From Herbidospora galbida (GTDB taxonomy: Bacteria; Actinomycetota; Actinomycetes; Streptosporangiales; Streptosporangiaceae): 64,000 nt of DNA. The stretch spans positions 1 to 64,000 of the forward strand of contig NZ_SZQA01000032.1 of assembly GCF_005233835.1 (NCBI RefSeq). Direction: 5' to 3'. The notes beneath the pieces were generated by a model, which was not told the DNA's origin, searched no databases, and was given only the letters and a program-made list of their open reading frames with translations. Position 1 is the stretch's first letter, and every line of letters starts with the position of its first letter. Shown here piece after piece: positions 59,335 to 64,000 of the stretch. A program made the position numbers and the translations under genes.

Positions 59335-60558
59335 ATGACGTTCACCGTCGCCTCCGAGGTCGGGCGCCTGCACCACGTGCTGCTGCACGCCCCCGACCTG
59401 GCGCTGAAGCGGCTCACCCCCACCAACATGGCCGATCTGCTCTTCGACGACGTGCTGTGGGTGGCGCGGGCCGTCGAGGAGCACGAGGAGTTCCAACGGG
59501 TCCTGCGCGAGCGGGGCGTGCGGGTCACCCTGCTGCACGACCTGCTCCGCGAGACGGCCGAGATCCCCGAGGCCCGCAAGCACATCCTCGACGGCAGCGT
59601 CGAGGAGCGCTTCTTCGGCCCGATGGCGGCCGACGCGATCCGCAACACCCTCGACTCCCTGCCGGCCGCCGACCTCGCCTCCCACCTGACCGGCGGGCTG
59701 ACCAAGCGGGAGACCCTCGACCTCGGCTGCGAGCCCAAGTCGCTGTTCTTCCACTCCCTCGACCCCGACGACTTCGTCCTGCCGCCGCTGCCCAACCACC
59801 TCTACACGCGCGACACCTCGTGCTGGGTGTACGACGGCGTCTCGGTCAACGCGATGCGCAAACGGGCCCGGCGCCGCGAGACGGTCAACATGGAGGCCGT
59901 CTACCGCTTCCACCCGATGTTCGCCGGCGAGCGGTTCGGCGTCTGGTATCCCGGCACGTCCATGGCCCCGGCCACCATCGAGGGCGGCGACGTCCTGGTG
60001 ATCGGACGGGGCGCCGTGCTGGTCGGGATGAGCGAGCGCACCCAGCCGCAGGCGATCGAGATGCTCGCCAAGAACCTGTTCACGGCCGGTTCGGCCTCGG
60101 TGATCGTGGCGCTGCGCCTGCCGCAGGCCCGCGCGTTCATGCACCTCGACACCGTGATGACCAACGTCGACGTCGGGGTGTTCACCAAGTACGCGGGGCT
60201 GGGGATGCTGCCGTCCTACACGATCGAACCCGGTGACAACGACAAGGAGCTGAAGGTCACCGACCACGCGCCGGAGGAGATGCACCGCGCGATCGCCCGC
60301 GCCCTCGGCCTCGACGACATCCGGGTGCTGACCCCGACCCAGGACGTGCACGCCGCCGAGCGCGAGCAGTGGGACGACGGCTGCAACGTGCTGGCCGTCG
60401 AACCCGGCGTCGTCATCGGCTACGAGCGCAACACGACCACGAACAACTTCCTGCGGGCCAGCGGGATCGAGGTCATCACGATCAGGGGCAGCGAGCTGGG
60501 CCGGGGGCGGGGCGGCCCGCGCTGCATGAGCTGCCCTCTGCTGCGCGACGGGATCTGA
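59335..60558 (+). CDS. arcA: Arginine deiminase
   Basis: Product of 407 aa. Hydrolyses arginine to citrulline and ammonia. [42 protein letters not shown] and the C-terminal [10 protein letters not shown] with the catalytic Cys397 are all family features. No arcB, arcC or antiporter is adjacent, so citrulline must be used elsewhere. ATG at 59335 gives the family N-terminus; GTG 59314 is possible. Confidence 0.95.
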   Translation: MTFTVASEVGRLHHVLLHAPDLALKRLTPTNMADLLFDDVLWVARAVEEHEEFQRVLRERGVRVTLLHDLLRETAEIPEARKHILDGSVEERFFGPMAADAIRNTLDSLPAADLASHLTGGLTKRETLDLGCEPKSLFFHSLDPDDFVLPPLPNHLYTRDTSCWVYDGVSVNAMRKRARRRETVNMEAVYRFHPMFAGERFGVWYPGTSMAPATIEGGDVLVIGRGAVLVGMSERTQPQAIEMLAKNLFTAGSASVIVALRLPQARAFMHLDTVMTNVDVGVFTKYAGLGMLPSYTIEPGDNDKELKVTDHAPEEMHRAIARALGLDDIRVLTPTQDVHAAEREQWDDGCNVLAVEPGVVIGYERNTTTNNFLRASGIEVITIRGSELGRGRGGPRCMSCPLLRDGI

Positions 60559-60564
60559 GCCGGC

Positions 60565-61449
60565 GTGAACATCGTGACCGGGTTCGCCCCCGACGGCGGG
60601 GGCGACGACGCCCTGGCCCTGTCGGGCGTCATCGCGCGGGCGCTGAGCGCGCACGTGACCGTGGCGAACGTGCGCCCGGCGGTGTGGGAGACGCCCGGCC
60701 CAGGGAGGGTCGACGCCGCGTGGCGGGCCTATCTGCGGGCGCAGCAGTCGGCGGCCCTGAGCCTGGCCGAGAAGGCCGCGCAGGAGGCCGGCCTCGACGA
60801 CGCCGAGGCGGCCTCCACCGTCCACCGCAGTGCGGGCCTGGGCCTGATCCGGCTGGCCGCCCAGGAGAACGGCGACCTGATCGTCATCGGCTCGGCCCCG
60901 CACGGCCCCCGCGACCGCATCGCCGTCGGCGGCACCGCCGACCAGCTCCTGCACAGCAGCCGCACCCCCGTGGGCATCGCCCCGAAGGGCTACGCGACCG
61001 ACCCGCCGGCCACCCTGACCCGGATCACCTTCGCCTATCACAAGTCCCCCGCCTGCGAAGACGCGCTGCTGCTGGCGATCCGGGCGGCCGGGAAGCTGCA
61101 GGTCCCGCTACGCCTGATCACGGTCCTGCTGAAGGAGCGCGGCACTCCCCGCGTGCCGGAGGACGTGATGGAGCAGGTCCACGCCCGGTACGAACACGAC
61201 CTCCGCGCGGCGGTCCGCAGCCCCCGCCGCACCGCCGCCCTCCCCCGGGGCGTCACCACCGAGGTAGTGGCCGGCCCGGACGCCGCCAGGGCGCTGGCGG
61301 AGACCGACTGGATCCCGGGCGAGCTGCTGCTCTGCGGTTCGAGCTCGGCCGGCCCCCTGCGCCGCGTGTTCGTCGGCGACCTGTCGCTGAAGATCCTCCG
61401 GGCCGCCCCCTGCCCGGTGGTGTTCCTCACCCGCTCGGCGACCCACTAG
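60565..61449 (+). CDS. Universal stress protein, two UspA domains
   Basis: Product of 294 aa with two tandem UspA-like folds. The first ends in VIGSAPHGPRDRIAVGGTADQLLHSSRTPV, close to the ATP-binding G-2x-G-9x-G(S/T) pattern; the second in LLCGSSSAGPLRRVFVGDLSLKILRAAPCPV. Six bases after arcA, probably cotranscribed. Its stop shares CTAG with the convergent FMN reductase gene. Confidence 0.9.
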   Translation: MNIVTGFAPDGGGDDALALSGVIARALSAHVTVANVRPAVWETPGPGRVDAAWRAYLRAQQSAALSLAEKAAQEAGLDDAEAASTVHRSAGLGLIRLAAQENGDLIVIGSAPHGPRDRIAVGGTADQLLHSSRTPVGIAPKGYATDPPATLTRITFAYHKSPACEDALLLAIRAAGKLQVPLRLITVLLKERGTPRVPEDVMEQVHARYEHDLRAAVRSPRRTAALPRGVTTEVVAGPDAARALAETDWIPGELLLCGSSSAGPLRRVFVGDLSLKILRAAPCPVVFLTRSATH

Positions 61450-62009
61450 CCGGCCTGGCGGAGGGGCGCCAGCGCCCGGCTCCAGGCGACGACCTCGTCG
61501 AGCATGGTGGTGAGGGTCGCGACCTGGTAGTCGCTGGCGTTCAGCTTGGAGAAGTCGACGAAGTCGGTGAACATCGACAGCGCCACGTTGGTGCGCACGT
61601 CGGCGAGCTTGAGCTCCCCGCCGATCAGCCGCAGGTGCTCGGCCGCCCGCGCCCCGCCCACGCCCCCGTAGGAGACGACGCCGAACGCCTTGTTGTTCCA
61701 CTCGGCGAACAGGTAGTCGATGGCGTTCTTGAGGACCCCCGAGGTCGAGTGGTTGTACTCGGGCGTCACCATGACGAAGCCGTCGTAGGAGGCGATCTTC
61801 GCGGCCCACTCCTTGGTGTGGTCGTTCTTGTACTGCCCCATGAGCGGCGAGATGGGCTCGTCGAAGTGCGGGAGCGGGTAGTCGAGCAGGTCGATGATCT
61901 CGAAGGTGGCGTCGGTGCGCTGCGAGGCGTGGTCGTACACCCACCGGGCGACCTGCTCGCCGTTGCGGCCGGGCCGGGTGCTGCCGATGATGATGCCGAT
62001 GCGCGTCAT
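61446..62009 (-). CDS. NADPH-dependent FMN reductase (flavodoxin-like)
   Basis: Product of 187 aa. GSTRPGRNG near the N-terminus binds FMN phosphate; TPEYNHSTSGVLKNAIDYL is the family signature. Possible quinone, azo or nitro reductase. ATG start behind GAGAGG, which itself lies in the 13-base palindrome GAGAGGTCCTCTC. Divergent from an HxlR regulator, so it may be induced by electrophiles. Confidence 0.93.
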   Translation of the reverse strand: MTRIGIIIGSTRPGRNGEQVARWVYDHASQRTDATFEIIDLLDYPLPHFDEPISPLMGQYKNDHTKEWAAKIASYDGFVMVTPEYNHSTSGVLKNAIDYLFAEWNNKAFGVVSYGGVGGARAAEHLRLIGGELKLADVRTNVALSMFTDFVDFSKLNASDYQVATLTTMLDEVVAWSRALAPLRQAG

Positions 62010-62073
62010 GGGAGAGGTCCTCTCGCGTGCGGCGGCGAGCGATCAGGCTCGCCACCTGCTCAGTAACTGATGA

Positions 62074-62098
62074 GTACTGAGTACACGTCGGTAACCGG
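62074..62098. promoter_or_regulatory. Candidate HxlR operators upstream of the FMN reductase
   Basis: GTACTGAGTAC (62074-62084) resembles the TACT/AGTA half-sites of YodB-type operators. CGGTAACCG (62089-62097) recurs on the other side of hxlR. Confidence 0.55.
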
Positions 62099-62141
62099 TC
62101 ACTTCAACTAAACCGGGTCACACCGAGTGGACCGACCACGG

Positions 62142-62558
62142 CTATCCGAGCTCGTCGCCGGCCCGGGACTCGTCGAACGCGCGGCGGTTGGCGACGATCG
62201 TGTCCTGGTTGTCGGCGGCCCACTGGGCCAGGCCGATGACCGGGGCGGTGAGGGTGTGCCCGAAGGGGGTGACCTCGTATTCGACCCGGGGCGGTATCTC
62301 GGGATAGATCGTGCGCTTGACGATGCCGTCGCGTTCGAGGTTGCGCAGCGTCAGGGTGAGCATCCGGCGGGAGATGCCGGGCGTGGTGTGCAGCAGCTCG
62401 GTGAAGCGCATGGAGCCGGTGTCGAGCAGCCCGATCAGGATGAGGCTCCACTTGTCGCCGACCCGGTCGAGGACGGAACGGAAGACCTCGGGGTCGTGTT
62501 CGAGGCACAGCCGCCCCATGGAACGCATGACGCGCTGGGCCTCGGCCTGATGGGACAT
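62142..62558 (-). CDS. HxlR-family transcriptional regulator
   Basis: Product of 138 aa. Winged helix with the family pattern VLDRVGDKWSLILIGLL, RFTELLHTTPGISRRMLTLTLRNLERDGIV and YEVTPFG. One Cys (about residue 18, LCLEHD) lies where redox-sensing members carry the sensory Cys. Transcribed in the same direction as the FMN reductase, starting about 130 bases before it ends, with GGTAACCG-type motifs before both genes. ATG start behind GGGGGTG. Confidence 0.92.
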   Translation of the reverse strand: MSHQAEAQRVMRSMGRLCLEHDPEVFRSVLDRVGDKWSLILIGLLDTGSMRFTELLHTTPGISRRMLTLTLRNLERDGIVKRTIYPEIPPRVEYEVTPFGHTLTAPVIGLAQWAADNQDTIVANRRAFDESRAGDELG

Positions 62559-62582
62559 GACGGCACCCCCGCTGTAACTGTT

Positions 62583-62621
62583 CGGTTACCGAACCTTACC
62601 TCAGGTATGGAGTGGTAACCG
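62583..62621. promoter_or_regulatory. Candidate HxlR autoregulatory sites
   Basis: TTCGGTTACCGAA palindrome (62581-62593, core CGGTTACCG 62583-62591) and TGGTAACCG (62613-62621) upstream of hxlR, matching CGGTAACCG upstream of the FMN reductase. Confidence 0.55.
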
Positions 62622-62686
62622 ACCAGATCACGGGGTGGACGGGTGTGCGCCCGGATGCGGCGGGGAAACGCATCCGGACGCCTCCG

Positions 62687-63148
62687 CTACCCCGCCATGG
62701 GCAGGGTCTCCTGGGTGGTCACGCCGAGGGTGGACTCGATGATGGTCACGAACGCCGTCGCCTCGGCGACGAGCTCCTCGGCGTCGTGGACGCTCACCAG
62801 GTGGACCAGCCCGGCCTCGGCCGCGGCGCGCTTCTTGGCGCTGACGGCGAAGTAGGCGGCCCACTGGGACAGCTCGGGCTGGACCTCGGGAAGGAGCTCC
62901 CACGCGCTCCGCAGACGGCGGCGACGGCCGTCGATCGGCTGGGGCCGGGCGGCGAGGATGGCCGCGGCCGAACGGAGGGCGGCGAGGTGGGCGTGGATGT
63001 ACCGGTCGGCCGGGTTGCCCGCCTGTGCCGCGTCGGCGAGGCAGGCGCGTGCGTCGGTGAGATGCGCGAGGACGGTCCGCGACACCTTGGGCCCGCTGGC
63101 GGGCCCGGTCGGGGCGGCCCCGTGGCCGTTCTGCTGCGGTCCGGTCAT
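62687..63148 (-). CDS. SAV_6107-family HEPN domain protein
   Basis: Product of 153 aa, all-helical. VLAHLTDARACLADAAQAGNPADRYIHAHLAALRSAAAIL and ELLPEVQPELSQWAAYFA match the actinobacterial SAV_6107 HEPN family. The Rx4-6H ribonuclease motif of toxin HEPNs is not obvious (a nearby RYIHAH is too short), so RNase activity is not assumed. ATG at 63148 with GGAGG ten bases upstream. No MNT-type antitoxin is adjacent. Confidence 0.8.
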   Translation of the reverse strand: MTGPQQNGHGAAPTGPASGPKVSRTVLAHLTDARACLADAAQAGNPADRYIHAHLAALRSAAAILAARPQPIDGRRRRLRSAWELLPEVQPELSQWAAYFAVSAKKRAAAEAGLVHLVSVHDAEELVAEATAFVTIIESTLGVTTQETLPMAG

Positions 63149-63378
63149 GGTGGTTCGGCCTCCTAAACGAGTGGCCACCGGCGGTCTCGTCGCCGGTCAG
63201 GGTCAACAGTCGCAGACCCCACCGACATTTCCGCCGGATCGGGCGGCCGGACGAGGAGCTTCCCCTCTCCCCGTCCGGCCCGAAGCTGTGGGGCCGCGAC
63301 TCCCGCCCTTCCGCCGATGGCCGGCGCCCGGACCCACGCGGTGAGAGCGAGCCGCGAGTCCCGCTCCCACCTTCATCG

Positions 63379-63407
63379 AACATAGTTTCGATCAATATCA
63401 AAGTCAA
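63379..63407 (-). promoter_or_regulatory. Strong promoter of the HEPN gene
   Basis: -35 TTGACT at 63407-63402, 17-base spacer, -10 TATGTT at 63384-63379. The spacer and flanks hold GTTTC/GAAAC and TTTCG/CGAAA dyads that could bind a regulator. Confidence 0.75.
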
Positions 63408-63435
63408 GAAACTTCGAAAGCCCGTTCGACATAAG

Positions 63436-63466
63436 GAAAAGGCCCCGCCGGCGGCGGAGCCTTTTC
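63436..63466 (-). terminator. L,D-transpeptidase terminator
   Basis: Fourteen-pair stem with one G-T pair and a three-base loop; on the minus strand the 3' arm ends in TTTTC and is followed by more T. It begins 17 bases after the transpeptidase stop. Confidence 0.9.
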
Positions 63467-63482
63467 GGAGAACCGGGTGGTG

Positions 63483-64000
63483 TCAGCGCTGGAACCTGCC
63501 GCGGACGTGGACCGGCACCCCCTTGCCGAGGAGGCCGGGGAGGACCTCCGCCACGTGCATGGGGAGGCGCACGCAGCCGTGGGAGGCCGGGTAGAGCGGG
63601 ACCGACAGCGCGCCGTGGAAGGCGATACCGCCGTTGAAGAAGATCGGGTTGTAGAGCTGGCCCAGGTAGGACTTGTGCCAGCCGTCACGCCGCCAGGTCG
63701 TCTTGAAGTTCCCCGTCGGGGTGCGGGCGTCGCCGGAGAACCTCTGGCGGGTGCCGTTCCACGTCGCGTACTCCACGTAGGGGACGCCGCTGCCGCTGGA
63801 GATGTGCGAGATCAGCTTGATCCGGCCCTTCACGTACAGGACCAGGATCTGGGTCGTCAGGTTGACCTCGGCGCGGGTTGGCTTGCCGTTCGGGACCAGC
63901 ACCTTCGGGAGCTTGGGGCTCTCCAGGGCGCGCCAGGTCTTCGACGCGATGGTGCTGGTCGGCTTGATGCCGTTGACCTTCTGGAAGGCCCAGACGGCCG
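63483..64000 (-). CDS. L,D-transpeptidase (YkuD), C-terminal part; 5' end beyond the window
   Basis: About 172 codons are present. The first visible residues AVWAFQKVNGI belong to a peptidoglycan-binding repeat, followed by a YkuD catalytic domain with IAFHGALSVPLYPASHGCVRL, carrying the catalytic His and Cys. Forms 3-3 crosslinks in peptidoglycan or attaches proteins to it. A GTG at 63902 is in frame but lies inside conserved sequence, so the gene continues off the edge; a signal peptide is expected there. Confidence 0.92.
   Translation of the reverse strand, partial: AVWAFQKVNGIKPTSTIASKTWRALESPKLPKVLVPNGKPTRAEVNLTTQILVLYVKGRIKLISHISSGSGVPYVEYATWNGTRQRFSGDARTPTGNFKTTWRRDGWHKSYLGQLYNPIFFNGGIAFHGALSVPLYPASHGCVRLPMHVAEVLPGLLGKGVPVHVRGRFQR

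Larger units (their letters stand above)
63149..63482. other. Leader of the HEPN gene and spacer to the L,D-transpeptidase
   Basis: 334 bases without a gene. Holds the promoter (63379-63407), a leader of about 225 bases with two GCCGCGA-N2-CCCGC motifs on the plus strand (near 63291 and 63349), and the L,D-transpeptidase terminator. Confidence 0.5.

Noticed and set aside
62687-63148. HEPN/MNT toxin-antitoxin pair
   Set aside because: No nucleotidyltransferase partner and no clear RNase motif in the HEPN protein.
62628-63407. 259-codon minus-strand frame covering the HEPN gene leader
   Set aside because: Its start codon is the -35 box of the HEPN promoter, and it runs through the HEPN gene in another frame.

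Overview
The window is high-GC DNA from an actinomycete, most probably a Streptosporangiales relative (the order is inferred from gene content and order, the genus is not resolved). Pointers are BldD with its c-di-GMP signature, an actinobacterial integration host factor, an F420-type luciferase-like oxidoreductase, DUF3040 proteins, an actinobacterial PriA without helicase motifs, a RibM vitamin transporter, and many genes whose -10 box lies six bases before the start codon (leaderless mRNAs). I see no tRNA, rRNA, CRISPR array, prophage or transposase. Almost everything is core metabolism and information processing, packed in tight operons with 1-11 base overlaps.

Layout. 1-2400 (minus): start of the division cluster, mraZ, rsmH, ftsL and the first codons of a probable ftsI, with a four-unit MraZ box over the mraZ promoter. 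2700-7500 (plus): moxR, DUF58, transglutaminase trio. 7580-13870 (minus): DUF3040, SOS-regulated dinB, methyltransferase, nusB, efp, M24 peptidase, AAA ATPase. 13895-16107: divergent MFS exporter and TetR repressor sharing one operator. 16113-18719: SUKH protein, F420 oxidoreductase, endonuclease/phosphatase. 18716-22307 (minus): four overlapping genes for maturation of a molybdenum hydroxylase (CoxD-, CoxE-, XdhC- and MocA-like) without the enzyme itself. 22366-26586 (plus): HD hydrolase, then the sulfonate operon ssuCBAD. 26593-31302 (minus): FMN riboswitch, ribD, ribE, ribM, ribBA, ribH and a PH-domain gene. 31440-40572: MpaB-like protein, rpe, a two-gene ABC exporter on the opposite strand, rsmB, fmt, def and two tandem uncharacterised paralogues. 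40860-48263 (minus): priA, metK, a small gene, coaBC, rpoZ, gmk, mihF. 48425-58090 (minus): pyrR, pyrB, pyrC, carA, carB, pyrK, pyrD, pyrF. 58481-61449 (plus): bldD, DUF3040, arcA, universal stress protein. 61446-64000: FMN reductase with divergent HxlR regulator, a HEPN-domain protein, and the C-terminal part of an L,D-transpeptidase.

How the genes work together. The pyr operon makes UMP from carbamoyl phosphate except for the pyrE step, and a PyrR-binding loop lies just before pyrR. The rib operon makes lumazine and riboflavin and imports riboflavin under FMN control; Rpe next door interconverts the ribulose-5-phosphate used by RibB. SsuABC imports sulfonates and SsuD desulfonates them with reduced flavin.

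Most unusual features: a 52-base hairpin repeat in three copies (one between mraZ and rsmH, one forming the 3' end of ribBA, one just upstream of the FMN riboswitch), with a compensatory stem change; a duplicated piece of the priA 3' end; a pair of tandem uncharacterised paralogues with leaderless starts; and an orphan molybdo-enzyme maturation operon. I did not find a convincing new multi-gene defence or biosynthetic system.
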